In this document: positions 26,370 to 33,356 of the stretch, in pieces
Position numbering within the stretch: position 1 is the first letter of the stretch
How the letters are laid out: every line of letters starts with the position of its first letter
From: a virus
Length of the DNA: 33,981 bases
Virus record (IMG/VR): IMGVR_UViG_3300030107_000821
Location: 1 to 33,981 of that record
Strand: one strand, 5' to 3'
Made by a program: the position numbers and the translations under genes
Notes under the pieces: model-generated
Databases searched by the model: none
What the model was told of the DNA's origin: nothing
Seen by the model: the letters and a program-made list of their open reading frames with translations, nothing else

Positions 26370-26752
26370 TGGAACTTCCCACCATAAACATTCCAAATGC
26401 ACCAACGATAGAGACAATATCCATCCCTCTACCTACAGCGGATGTTCCATCATATAAAATGATAATCGTTCCACCTAGCGACCTTGAACGTCCAGAGGGT
26501 ACTGAGGAAATTAAGACTGAAACTGAAACTCCACCTCCCCCTAAGTTAGATATACCTGTATTAGATATACAGTTACCTCTGCCAACTGCTGATGTAGTAG
26601 CAACTGCAACCTATGCAGCTGTGGCAGCCGTAGCAACAACCACCCTAGCTACACCCTTCTTTGATCAGATAAAGAAGAAACTACAAAAATTCATTCAAGG
26701 TAAGGTCAATACATGGAAGGAAAAGAGAAACCAGAAAAAAGAAATATCTTAA
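26369..26752 (+). CDS. Pro-rich single-pass membrane protein
   Basis: A 127-residue protein from a GTG (TAGTG overlap). The first 75 residues are Pro/Ile/Thr-rich (PTINIPNAPTIETISIPLP and a PPPPKLDIPVLDIQLPLP stretch). A hydrophobic Ala/Thr/Val helix follows (VVATATYAAVAAVATTTLA, about residues 76-95), then a basic C-terminal tail (KKKLQKFIQGKVNTWKEKR). The topology, an extended extracellular arm, one helix and a basic cytosolic tail, would suit a small lysis-module or envelope protein, but I recognise no family with known function. It overlaps the holin-like gene by 40 bases. Confidence 0.7.
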   Translation: MELPTINIPNAPTIETISIPLPTADVPSYKMIIVPPSDLERPEGTEEIKTETETPPPPKLDIPVLDIQLPLPTADVVATATYAAVAAVATTTLATPFFDQIKKKLQKFIQGKVNTWKEKRNQKKEIS

Positions 26753-27033
26753 ATAAACTCAAAGATGTTGCTGAGGATAAAGAACATCAGATAGAGATTC
26801 TAGGAACATTCGTAAGACTGGGTGTCGTTGTTTGGAGTGGATTCATAATTACAATGAACTACGTAGATATACCTATGGTTAAGAAGTCTGGCAACTCAGA
26901 TATCACTTTTGTTGCCAGCGTCTTTACAGGAGCGTTAGCTACATTTGGGCTGACCACTGGTAATAGAAACAACAATAGTAAAGGATTTGAATGTCCTATG
27001 GCAAAGAAACCAGAAAATACACCAAAAGCATGA
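26713..27033 (+). CDS. Probable class II holin-like two-helix membrane protein
   Basis: A 106-residue protein with a charged N-terminus (residues 1-27), two hydrophobic helices (about 29-51, ILGTFVRLGVVVWSGFIIT; and 63-82, ITFVASVFTGALATFGLTTG) and a polar tail (NRNNNSKGFECPMAKKPE). Size and two-helix topology fit class II holins, which release the endolysin at lysis. Because small membrane proteins cannot be identified by shape alone, this is an inference. No endolysin gene is visible in this window; in T7 it is in the early region. The ATG lies inside the preceding gene, and the stop overlaps the next ATG (ATGA). Confidence 0.55.
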   Translation: MEGKEKPEKRNILNKLKDVAEDKEHQIEILGTFVRLGVVVWSGFIITMNYVDIPMVKKSGNSDITFVASVFTGALATFGLTTGNRNNNSKGFECPMAKKPENTPKA

Positions 27034-27398
27034 AGAAATGGTTAATACTCTTAGCTCTGTTGTCACCCGCAGTAGCGAGAGCAAATACTGTTACGCCTCA
27101 GTTCACCCAAGGGTCGATGAACAGTACGACAACAACTACACAAACTGTAACAGAGACCATCCAGACACAAGTGTTTGGAGGCAAGTTAGACAGCTGGACT
27201 GGAAGCAATGTTACAGCAACCTCCGCAACTTCTGGAGGAATAGCAGCAACAGATACGGTATTCGACATTCAAACAGCTGGAAACGCATTTCAGCTCGAGA
27301 CAGTTACCAGAGCTGCTGGAGTAATAGAGCAGATAGATGTAACAAGAAACATCACAACAAACGCTACTACTACTTCCTTATCGGTCTTCTCTCAATAG
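27030..27398 (+). CDS. Secreted protein A (signal peptide, Thr-rich)
   Basis: A 122-residue protein from the ATG at 27030 (overlapping the previous stop). The signal peptide MKKWLILLALLSPAVARA is clear. The mature part is Thr/Ser/Gln-rich with beta character: NTVTPQFTQGSMNSTTTTTQ, then VFGGKLDSWTGSNVT and LETVTRAAGVIEQIDVTRNI, ending TTSLSVFSQ. Similar pairs of short secreted proteins, this one followed by a Cys-containing partner, occur in marine myo- and podoviruses from memory, without assigned function. Starts upstream at 26991 are less likely because they would bury the signal peptide. Secreted protein B is read in the -1 frame over its 3' end. Confidence 0.75.
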   Translation: MKKWLILLALLSPAVARANTVTPQFTQGSMNSTTTTTQTVTETIQTQVFGGKLDSWTGSNVTATSATSGGIAATDTVFDIQTAGNAFQLETVTRAAGVIEQIDVTRNITTNATTTSLSVFSQ

Positions 27399-27910
27399 GA
27401 AGTCCAGTTTACGCTGAAGGCGAAACGAACAATACATCTAACCCCGTGGCAGCTGCTACTGGAAATGTCACCAATCAGGCTGTACAATTCCAGAATAATG
27501 GAGCTCAAAGTAGACAATACTTTGGTCCTAATATAAGCTGTAACGGGAGTACGATGACCTTCTCACCATTCTATATGGGTAATCATACAGAACCCAGAAC
27601 ATGGAATGATGATATAGGAGGTCTTAGGCAAGAGAGTTACACTAAAGGAGAGAACTGGGGATTCCAGCTTAACTTTATGGTTCCGTTAGATCGGACATCT
27701 TTAAAACAGTGTAAGGATATTGCCAAAAGACAAGAAGAGAAGATGAGGCTTGACTATGAATTAGTTAGAGCATTAAAGTGTGCAGAGCTACAACAGAAGG
27801 GATTTACCTTCCATCCTAATTCAGATATGAAAGTATTATGTCAGGATATTGTACCTATCTCAGCACTATTACCACCTAAGCCCAAAAAGAAATTATTTGG
27901 ATTATTTTAA
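27359..27910 (+). CDS. Secreted protein B (Cys-containing), start codon not identified
   Basis: The frame is protein-like from about 27359: KRYYYFLIGLLSIGSPVYA is a good signal peptide with cleavage after VYA, followed by EGETNNTSNPVAAATGN, VTNQAVQFQNNGAQSRQY, a FGPNISCNG motif, FYMGNHTEPRTWND, NWGFQLNFMVPLDR and several Cys. The frame stays open upstream to 26987, but that part lies over secreted protein A and looks like shadow sequence. No ATG, GTG or TTG is present in this frame between about 27200 and the signal peptide, so a near-cognate start, a -1 shift from protein A, or a base-call error must be invoked. The listed start marks only where signal-peptide-like sequence begins. C-terminus KPKKKLFGLF. 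Confidence 0.7.
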   Translation, partial: KRYYYFLIGLLSIGSPVYAEGETNNTSNPVAAATGNVTNQAVQFQNNGAQSRQYFGPNISCNGSTMTFSPFYMGNHTEPRTWNDDIGGLRQESYTKGENWGFQLNFMVPLDRTSLKQCKDIAKRQEEKMRLDYELVRALKCAELQQKGFTFHPNSDMKVLCQDIVPISALLPPKPKKKLFGLF

Positions 27911-28063
27911 ATGAGTACATTTACAGATGCACAAAAGATAGATCAGCCATCACTAGATGGTGCTAACGATCTACGACCAGAAGTAGAAACTTCTATAATC
28001 AGAGAGCATAAAGCTCAAATAGCTAAAGCAAAAGCAAAAAAGAAAACCACTACCACTAAATAA
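27911..28063 (+). CDS. Micro-ORF, 50-residue hydrophilic protein
   Basis: An ATG directly after the previous stop opens MSTFTDAQKIDQPSLDGAND, followed by LRPEVETSIIREHKAQ and a Lys-rich tail (AKAKAKKKTTTTK). It is soluble, with an acidic start and very basic end. Too short for confident assignment; coupling to the neighbouring genes supports it. Confidence 0.55.
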   Translation: MSTFTDAQKIDQPSLDGANDLRPEVETSIIREHKAQIAKAKAKKKTTTTK

Positions 28064-28065
28064 TC

Positions 28066-28224
28066 ATGTTAGCAATTTTAAAACCACTCGTATTAACTAG
28101 CCTCAAGAGCGAAAAGTTCAAGAAATTTGTAGTAGAATTACTAGAAAAGCTAGTAGAGCAAACTGATAATGAGCTAGACGATAAAGCACTAGCTATAGTT
28201 AAAAAAGGATTAGGCATTGAATGA
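28066..28224 (+). CDS. Micro-ORF, 52-residue amphipathic-helix protein
   Basis: The product starts MLAILKPLVLTSLKSEKFKK and contains VVELLEKLVEQTDNELDD and ALAIVKKGLGIE. Leu/Val/Ile alternate with Lys/Glu in a way that suggests amphipathic helices rather than a true membrane helix. The function is unknown. It overlaps the next ORF by four bases (ATGA). Confidence 0.55.
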   Translation: MLAILKPLVLTSLKSEKFKKFVVELLEKLVEQTDNELDDKALAIVKKGLGIE

Positions 28225-28376
28225 TGAGAAAACCAACAGGAAAAACACTGGAGGCTATTAAAAGCCAATATAAGGGCGGATCAGATTATACTATTGAAAA
28301 GAAGAAGAGGGTAATTGAATGGTATAAGAAAGCAAAAGCTGGCAAAGCCAAAGGTCCTAACTCGGTGAACGTATAA
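28221..28376 (+). CDS. Micro-ORF, 51-residue basic protein
   Basis: MMRKPTGKTLEAIKSQYKGG, then DYTIEKKKRVIEWYKKAKAG and a KGPNSVNV end. It is strongly basic and may bind nucleic acid. A second ATG at 28224 is out of frame; the ATG at 28221 gives ATGA overlap with the preceding stop. No family is recognised. Confidence 0.55.
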   Translation: MMRKPTGKTLEAIKSQYKGGSDYTIEKKKRVIEWYKKAKAGKAKGPNSVNV

Positions 28377-28534
28377 TGGCAGAACAATGGACAGAGGAAG
28401 ATCACGAAAAATACCAACAGGAAATTGCAAGAGCATTAGCTGAAGGCAGAAAACCTAATCTTCCAAAAGGTAAACCTGTATGGGATGAGAAGCGTAAAGC
28501 ACGAATAAATAAACTACCAGTTAGATACAGTTAA
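28376..28534 (+). CDS. Micro-ORF, 52-residue charged protein
   Basis: MAEQWTEEDHEKYQQEIARA, then LAEGRKPNLPKGKPVWDEKR and KLPVRYS. It is a soluble, helical, mixed-charge protein, coupled by TAATG to the previous gene and ending two bases before the small terminase gene. By position it could assist packaging, but this is only contextual. Confidence 0.55.
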   Translation: MAEQWTEEDHEKYQQEIARALAEGRKPNLPKGKPVWDEKRKARINKLPVRYS

Positions 28535-28536
28535 TT

Positions 28537-28800
28537 ATGGAAACAATCAAGAAACTACCCAAAAAAGCAACCGAAGAGAGTTTTAATGAGCTACATTATC
28601 TTGTTACAGAGGACTTTCTACGTAGAATAAGAAGCGGAGAAGCGACTACACAAGATTTAAAGGCAGCATGTGATTGGTTAAAGACCAACGATATAACAGG
28701 CGTTGCTTTTGATGGTAGTCCTCTTGATAAATTAAACAAACTTCTGCCTACTGTAGACTCAAATCTTGTACAACGGAGGTTATATGGCAAAAACAGCTGA
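28537..28800 (+). CDS. Terminase small subunit, T7 gp18-like
   Basis: An 87-residue protein, as long as T7 gp18 (89 aa). The pattern FNELHYLVTEDFLRRIRSGE followed by ATTQDLKAACDWLKTNDITG matches the helical core of small terminases in T7-like phages, in which RI-x-SGEA-(x)2-DL-x-AA precedes WLK-x-N-x-I. It recognises phage DNA and regulates the large subunit during packaging. It lies at the head of the packaging region but is separated from the large subunit gene by three other genes. The following gene begins inside its 3' end. Confidence 0.78.
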   Translation: METIKKLPKKATEESFNELHYLVTEDFLRRIRSGEATTQDLKAACDWLKTNDITGVAFDGSPLDKLNKLLPTVDSNLVQRRLYGKNS

Positions 28801-29035
28801 TTATTACAAAAAAAATCCAAAAGCTGCTGCAAAACGCCGTACACAACAATCTAAATATAACAAAACATCTAAGGGTCGTGAAATTAGAAGTAATGCGAAC
28901 AAACTTAATAGGAAACTTGGTACCTATGGAAATGGTGATGGGAAAGACGCTGCTCACTATAAGGGGAGTAAGACCGAAGGGAGACTTCAAAGCCCATCTA
29001 TCAACAGAAGAAGCAGACTCAAAATTAAAAAATGA
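28784..29035 (+). CDS. Conserved basic phage protein (GTYGNGDG-motif family)
   Basis: An 83-residue, highly basic protein from the ATG at 28784, which has a strong GGAGG site at 28775-28779, so the ATG at 28766 is not used. Sequence runs MAKTADYYKKNPKAAAKRRT, then KYNKTSKGREIRSNANKLNR and KLGTYGNGDGKDAAHYKGSK. A K-x-GTYGNGDGxDxxH motif after a basic helical region is shared by many marine phage proteins found beside packaging or HNH genes. Function is unknown; DNA binding or a structural head role is plausible. It overlaps terS and the HNH gene (ATGA). Confidence 0.72.
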   Translation: MAKTADYYKKNPKAAAKRRTQQSKYNKTSKGREIRSNANKLNRKLGTYGNGDGKDAAHYKGSKTEGRLQSPSINRRSRLKIKK

Positions 29036-29358
29036 CCCCATTACTACCTAAACCTGATTACTATTTACACAATTTAATAACCATGACAAGTTCAGAATCT
29101 AAACGGCTCTGGAGAAGAGCTATTAAAGAGCACTTCGATTGTACATGTGTTTATTGCGGAAAATCTTATGAACTACACAAACTTACTATTGACCATGTAC
29201 ACCCTAAATGTAAGGGGGGAGAGGATATTACAACGAATGTTGTACCCTCATGTAGACGATGTAATCAGGAAAAAGGTAGCAACCATTGGCTCGAGTGGAT
29301 GAGAAGACGATTTGGAATGACAGATCGAGAGCATGTAATCTTATCACACATTAATTAA
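29032..29358 (+). CDS. Small HNH endonuclease
   Basis: A 108-residue nuclease with a complete HNH core: C39-x2-C42 zinc pair, D54-H55 (LTIDHVHPKCKGG), N69 and C74-x2-C77-N78, then a HWLEWMRRRFG helix. It is expected to cut DNA in a metal-dependent way. T7-like phages commonly carry homing HNH genes, and HNH proteins beside terminase also assist cos cleavage in other phages; both are possible here. It is embedded between terS and terL with ATGA overlap on the left and TAATG overlap on the right, so it is integrated into the transcript rather than a recent free-standing insertion. Confidence 0.9.
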   Translation: MTPLLPKPDYYLHNLITMTSSESKRLWRRAIKEHFDCTCVYCGKSYELHKLTIDHVHPKCKGGEDITTNVVPSCRRCNQEKGSNHWLEWMRRRFGMTDREHVILSHIN

Positions 29359-31082
29359 TGGAAGAAGAAGAAAGAAGTTGGAGAGATCCTCGTAGTGGTG
29401 TAAGAACAGGTCTCGGTCTTGGTTTTGAAGTAGGAGCTAACTCAATATTAGATCTATTTTCCTTTGATCCGACAGGTGCGTCTCAATATGCTGGTGGTAC
29501 TTTTATAAACTACTTAGCACAGAAGATACGTGGTGGTGAAATTAGCCAAGGAGAACTTGTTGCAGCTGGATTAACTAGCTTAATCCCCGGCGGAGCACAA
29601 GCTAGAGCTTTAACTAGAGGTGGACGCTTCGCAAGAAGTGTAGCTAAAGGAGGACTTTCTGGTGGTATTACTACTACCAGTATGTCTCTTCTTGATGAAA
29701 AAGAATTACCTTCATTTGGTGAACTCGCAGGAGGAGTAACTGGTGGAGGCTTACTTGGAGGAGCTTTTGATTTAGCTCCAGCAACGTTTACTGGTAAACT
29801 TGGCACAGAAGTTTCTCAGATTACTGATGATACATTAGCTTTTACTAAAGCATTAAAGCATAAAATATCCACAGGTAAAGGGATAATACCTGATATGATC
29901 TTAGAAGGCGGTGTTATGGATATTGGTGCCGGTGGATTAGGACGTACAGGGGAGGGTCCTAAACCTATAGAATGGCGTTATATACCTCCTGATGCTGATG
30001 AGTCTTATAAGATAAACCTAAAGTTATTTAATGACGCAGCGTTAGAGGATGGTAATTTCAGCATTAAATTATACGATGCTGGTAAAACAAACGAGACTTG
30101 GCGACGAAAAGTTGGTATAAATTATCAAACTAATCCTCAAACTAGAGTTGGTTGGGAAAGAACCAAGAGAGAACTTAGGCATAATTGGGAAGCTTTATAT
30201 GGTTCGACTATGCAACGACTTGGTTATGACACTAAAGATATACAAATAGAACATATTTTTACACTTCAACAATCAATGCCTATCTATGAAGGTGTTAGAT
30301 TCGGAAGTCCTCTTTATAACGAGATCCAAGAATATATACTGAATAGAGGTTACGCACCCGGTAATACTGAAAAAAACTTAATGGCTATATTACCACATCT
30401 ACATCAACAAAAAACTAATTATTTCAACGCATTACATGGTAAAGATGGTAAAAGATTTTTTACTCAAGACATTATAGATGAAATGGTTAAGAGTAAGAAA
30501 TTTAGATTTGAAATGATAGATGAGTACTTAAAAGAAGTAGATATGGGTAAAAAAATACTAGATGACGCCTTAGAAGTATTTGATACTTTAAATATAGAAG
30601 GTCAAGATTATATGCCAGAAGAGCTTGCTGAAAGACTAGGTAAACTTGAGTTAAATGACTACTCAGCTCCAGAATTGAAAAAGATATTCTTAGATATGGA
30701 AGCAGAGGGATTTAAAACAAATCCTAAAGCAACTGCAAAAGCAGAAGCAGCTGAAATAAAAGAAGAAAAGCTGACAGCTGATACTAAAGCTAAAAAACAG
30801 AAAGAATTAGATAGAGATGCTATTTCAGTTCAAAGAAGAATTGAACAATTAGGCAGTGCTCCGATAGATAAGTTTACTAATCCATATACTCTTAACATGA
30901 AAGATGAAGGGTTACGGGAATTAGCTGAAAAAGCTTATAAAGAAACACAACAATATAAATTAACGTTAGGACCACAGCAACTAAAATTTGACATCTTTGA
31001 ACTGGAAGATAAAGAAAAATGGATTAAAAAGTATATGCGAAGAACTCTTGATAACATAAAAAGAGAACTTAAGAAGAAATGA
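29358..31082 (+). CDS. Large protein with Gly/Ala-rich N-terminal region and HNH-like nuclease core; unknown role
   Basis: A 574-residue protein. Residues about 15-140 are Gly/Ala/Leu-rich with weak hydrophobic segments (GLGLGFEVGANSILDLFSF, ISQGELVAAGLTSLIPGG, GGVTGGGLLGGAFDL), like the N-terminal export or membrane-association region of polymorphic toxins and some marine-phage ejected proteins. Residues about 290-365 contain D-I-Q-I-E298-H299-I followed at N340-L-M-A-I-L-P-H-L-H349-x2-K352-TNYF-x-ALHG, an arrangement matching a His-Me finger/HNH nuclease (EHI, N, H-x2-K). A Lys/Glu-rich coiled-coil-like stretch (about 440-500) and a basic tail follow. It overlaps terL (ATGA). It may be an ejected host-DNA nuclease, a packaging nuclease or a toxin; no immunity-like gene is evident. 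Confidence 0.6.
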   Translation: MEEEERSWRDPRSGVRTGLGLGFEVGANSILDLFSFDPTGASQYAGGTFINYLAQKIRGGEISQGELVAAGLTSLIPGGAQARALTRGGRFARSVAKGGLSGGITTTSMSLLDEKELPSFGELAGGVTGGGLLGGAFDLAPATFTGKLGTEVSQITDDTLAFTKALKHKISTGKGIIPDMILEGGVMDIGAGGLGRTGEGPKPIEWRYIPPDADESYKINLKLFNDAALEDGNFSIKLYDAGKTNETWRRKVGINYQTNPQTRVGWERTKRELRHNWEALYGSTMQRLGYDTKDIQIEHIFTLQQSMPIYEGVRFGSPLYNEIQEYILNRGYAPGNTEKNLMAILPHLHQQKTNYFNALHGKDGKRFFTQDIIDEMVKSKKFRFEMIDEYLKEVDMGKKILDDALEVFDTLNIEGQDYMPEELAERLGKLELNDYSAPELKKIFLDMEAEGFKTNPKATAKAEAAEIKEEKLTADTKAKKQKELDRDAISVQRRIEQLGSAPIDKFTNPYTLNMKDEGLRELAEKAYKETQQYKLTLGPQQLKFDIFELEDKEKWIKKYMRRTLDNIKRELKKK

Positions 31083-32836
31083 ATAACACCCTAGCACTAT
31101 TACAACAAGATTTCAAGCTATTCCTACAGGCATTGTGGGGACAGCTTGATCTTCCTAGTCCTACAAGAGCACAATATGCAATTGCTGATTACATTCAATA
31201 TGGTCCCAAGCGACTACAAATACAGGCGTTTCGGGGAGTTGGTAAGAGCTGGATTACTGGTGCTTTTGTTCTTTGGACTCTATTTAACGACGCTGAAAAG
31301 AAAATAATGATCGTATCTGCATCTAAAGAACGTGCAGATAATATGTCTATTTTTTTACAAAAACTTATTATTGAAACACCATGGCTAAGTCAACTACAAC
31401 CGAAGTCGGACGATTCTCGCTGGAGTCGCATCAGCTTCGACGTAAACTGTTCTCCACACCAAGCCCCAAGCGTAAAATCGGTGGGAATCACTGGGCAGCT
31501 CACCGGAAGCCGAGCAGATCTCATGATTTTAGACGATGTAGAGGTTCCGGGCAACAGTATGACGGAGTTAATGCGTGAGAAGTTACTTCAACTCTGCACA
31601 GAAGCCGAAGCCATCCTTACGCCGAAAGACGATAGCCGTATTATGTATCTCGGGACTCCTCAGACTACTTTTACTATTTATCGTAAGCTGGCAGAGCGGA
31701 ATTACAGACCATTTGTTTGGCCCGCAAGATACCCCAGAGGTAAAAACATTAGCCAATACGAAGGACTCTTAGCACCAGAAATACAAGCAGATATAGACGG
31801 GGGAGCCGAAGAATGGGCTCCTACCGATCCAGACAGATTTGACAGCAACGACCTACTAGAACGTGAAGCTTCTATGGGTCGTAGCAACTACATGTTGCAA
31901 TTTCAACTAGACACAAGCCTATCAGATGCAGAGAAATTTCCACTTAAGATGGCTGATCTTATTATCACTTCTATTAACCCTAATACTGCACCCCAGAACG
32001 TCATATGGTGTTCAGATCCCACTAACGTCATCAAAGACGCCCCAACAGTTGGATTACCCGGGGACTTTTTCTATTCACCTATGCAAATGCAAGGAGATTG
32101 GAGTGAATATACAGAAACCATTTGTAGCGTGGATCCATCCGGTAGGGGTACAGACGAAACAGCGGCTTGTTATCTATCCCAAAAGAACGGAATCATCTAC
32201 TTGCATGAAATGCGAGCGTACAGAGACGGGTATAGTGATAATACCTTGCTCGACATCCTTAGAGGATGTAAAAAGTTCGGTGTTACGTCAATTGTTATCG
32301 AAACAAACTTTGGAGATGGTATAGTAAGTGAATTATTTAAGAAACATCTTATTCAGACAAAACAGAATGTCCATATCGAAGAGGTACGGGCTAACGTACG
32401 AAAAGAAGATAGAATTATTGATAGCCTTGAGCCTATCCTTAACCAGCATCGCCTTGTTGTTGATAGGGGTGTTATTGATTGGGACTACAGAAGCAATAGA
32501 GAAGCAGCTCCAGAAGAACGACTCCTATACATGCTCTTCTACCAGATGTCTAGAATGTGTAGACAGAAAGGAGCAGTCAAACATGATGACAGATTAGACT
32601 GCCTAGCACAGGGAGTAAAGTACTTCACAGACGCTTTACATATAAGTGCATCAGAAGAGATAAAGAGACGTAAGCAAGAAGAGTTCCAGAGCATCCTAGA
32701 AGACTTCATAGACAGCCCTAAAGCCAGTGCTAACCATTTAGTACTTGGTATGTCTTTAGAACAGCGTAGAGAGGCTATGGGACGTGAATCAGGAAATCAG
32801 GTTCCAACGTGGACTAAGTCGATCCCTCACGTATAG
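31079..32836 (+). CDS. Terminase large subunit, T7 gp19-like
   Basis: A 585-residue packaging motor, the same length as T7 gp19 (586 aa). The ATPase half has a Walker A motif QAFRGVGKSW (residues 49-58) and Walker B LMILDDVEV (148-156), and the GTPQTTF coupling motif at 192-198. The nuclease half has the acidic residues D352 (SVDPSGRGTDE), E408 (IVIETNFGDG) and D503/D504 (KHDDRLDCLAQG), as expected for the RNase H-like domain. It translocates DNA into the procapsid and cuts concatemers. ATGA overlap with the preceding gene. The T7 order is terS, (18.5), terL; here three extra genes intervene. Confidence 0.97.
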   Translation: MNNTLALLQQDFKLFLQALWGQLDLPSPTRAQYAIADYIQYGPKRLQIQAFRGVGKSWITGAFVLWTLFNDAEKKIMIVSASKERADNMSIFLQKLIIETPWLSQLQPKSDDSRWSRISFDVNCSPHQAPSVKSVGITGQLTGSRADLMILDDVEVPGNSMTELMREKLLQLCTEAEAILTPKDDSRIMYLGTPQTTFTIYRKLAERNYRPFVWPARYPRGKNISQYEGLLAPEIQADIDGGAEEWAPTDPDRFDSNDLLEREASMGRSNYMLQFQLDTSLSDAEKFPLKMADLIITSINPNTAPQNVIWCSDPTNVIKDAPTVGLPGDFFYSPMQMQGDWSEYTETICSVDPSGRGTDETAACYLSQKNGIIYLHEMRAYRDGYSDNTLLDILRGCKKFGVTSIVIETNFGDGIVSELFKKHLIQTKQNVHIEEVRANVRKEDRIIDSLEPILNQHRLVVDRGVIDWDYRSNREAAPEERLLYMLFYQMSRMCRQKGAVKHDDRLDCLAQGVKYFTDALHISASEEIKRRKQEEFQSILEDFIDSPKASANHLVLGMSLEQRREAMGRESGNQVPTWTKSIPHV

Positions 32837-32867
32837 AGGGAGCGAGAAGGGTGGACTCACCCCCTCA

Positions 32868-32908
32868 GAGGGAAATCGTTGTCTTAATCGACAACATCTC
32901 CCTCTTTT
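32868..32908 (+). terminator. Intrinsic terminator after terL
   Basis: GAGGGA (32868-32873) pairs with TCCCTC (32899-32904); inside, GTTGTC (32878-32883) pairs with GACAAC (32890-32895); TTTT follows at 32905-32908. A smaller hairpin, GGGTG-GACT-CACCC (32849-32862), lies just upstream, and GAGGG at 32836-32840 could also pair with CCCTC, so alternative folding is possible. It closes the long late transcript. Confidence 0.78.
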
Positions 32909-33068
32909 ATCTAATATCATCATTTGATATTCTTTAAAACACCTACTCTACACCCCCTTTAACAGTGTATTACCGTATTATACCGAACTATACAGGCGGT
33001 AACCCGTTAAATTTTAACATAAATTTGAGAAGCCATATATACGAGGGAACGAGGACGAAAATCCCCCC

Positions 33069-33096
33069 TTGACGCAGTCAGTAAAATAGTTAAAAG
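33069..33096 (+). promoter_or_regulatory. Possible sigma-70 promoter in leader 1
   Basis: TTGACG (33069-33074, five of six to the -35 consensus) is followed after 16 bases by TAAAAG (33091-33096, four of six to the -10 consensus). It would start transcription about 250 bases before the first small gene, within the repeat-rich leader. The -10 is weak, so this is tentative. Confidence 0.4.
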
Positions 33097-33318
33097 AATC
33101 TCATTGAGACTCGAAATTCTCGTGAGACTCAACGAAGCAAGGACGGAGTCACACAGGACTCAACATGATACTGTCAAGATAATGTCATGATCTGTAAGCA
33201 TCACACTCATCTCAGTCTTAGTCCAGTATCAATCAGTATTATACTGAGATTCACAATCATATGCGACTCAAATAAGATGTGTGATAATGCTAACATCTCA
33301 ACCCATTCTCAATTTGGA

Positions 33319-33340
33319 CTGCTATAATAGTAGTATAAGA
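33319..33340 (+). promoter_or_regulatory. Extended -10 host-type promoter 1
   Basis: CTGCTATAATAG contains a perfect extended -10 (TGC-TATAAT, 33320-33328) and is followed by a TATAAGA. No good -35 is present, as expected for extended -10 promoters. It lies 28 bases before the ATG at 33357, with an AAGGAGA ribosome site (33344-33350) in between. Nineteen of 22 bases match the second promoter at 33942-33963. Host RNA polymerase would recognise it, so it is probably an early promoter. Confidence 0.78.
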
Positions 33341-33356
33341 CAAAAGGAGAAATTAA

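Larger units (their letters stand above)
32909..33356. other. Non-coding leader region 1, repeat-rich
   Basis: About 450 bases without a plausible gene. The first part (32909-33060) is AT-rich with TTACCG (near 32970) and CGGTAA (near 32996) in inverted orientation. From about 33100 short words recur: GAGACTC at 33106-33112 and 33124-33130, GACTCAA at 33126, 33157 and 33265, TCACACTCAT at 33201-33210, and GATTCACAATCAT at 33248-33260. The same words occur in leader 2 (33774-33941). The region lies between the terL terminator and a promoter. Confidence 0.7.

Noticed and set aside
26987-27358. A 307-residue frame covering secreted protein B and extending upstream over secreted protein A
   Set aside because: The upstream 120 codons lie in the -1 frame of a convincing signal-peptide protein and have shadow-like Cys/Asn/Arg/Ser composition; only the part from about 27359 looks like a protein.
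27340-27400. Programmed -1 frameshift joining secreted proteins A and B
   Set aside because: No X-XXY-YYZ slippery site is seen in the correct phase, and each part has its own signal peptide, so a fusion is unlikely.
31926-32597. Frames of 132 and 89 codons within terL
   Set aside because: They are alternate-frame shadows of a well-conserved terminase with intact motifs.
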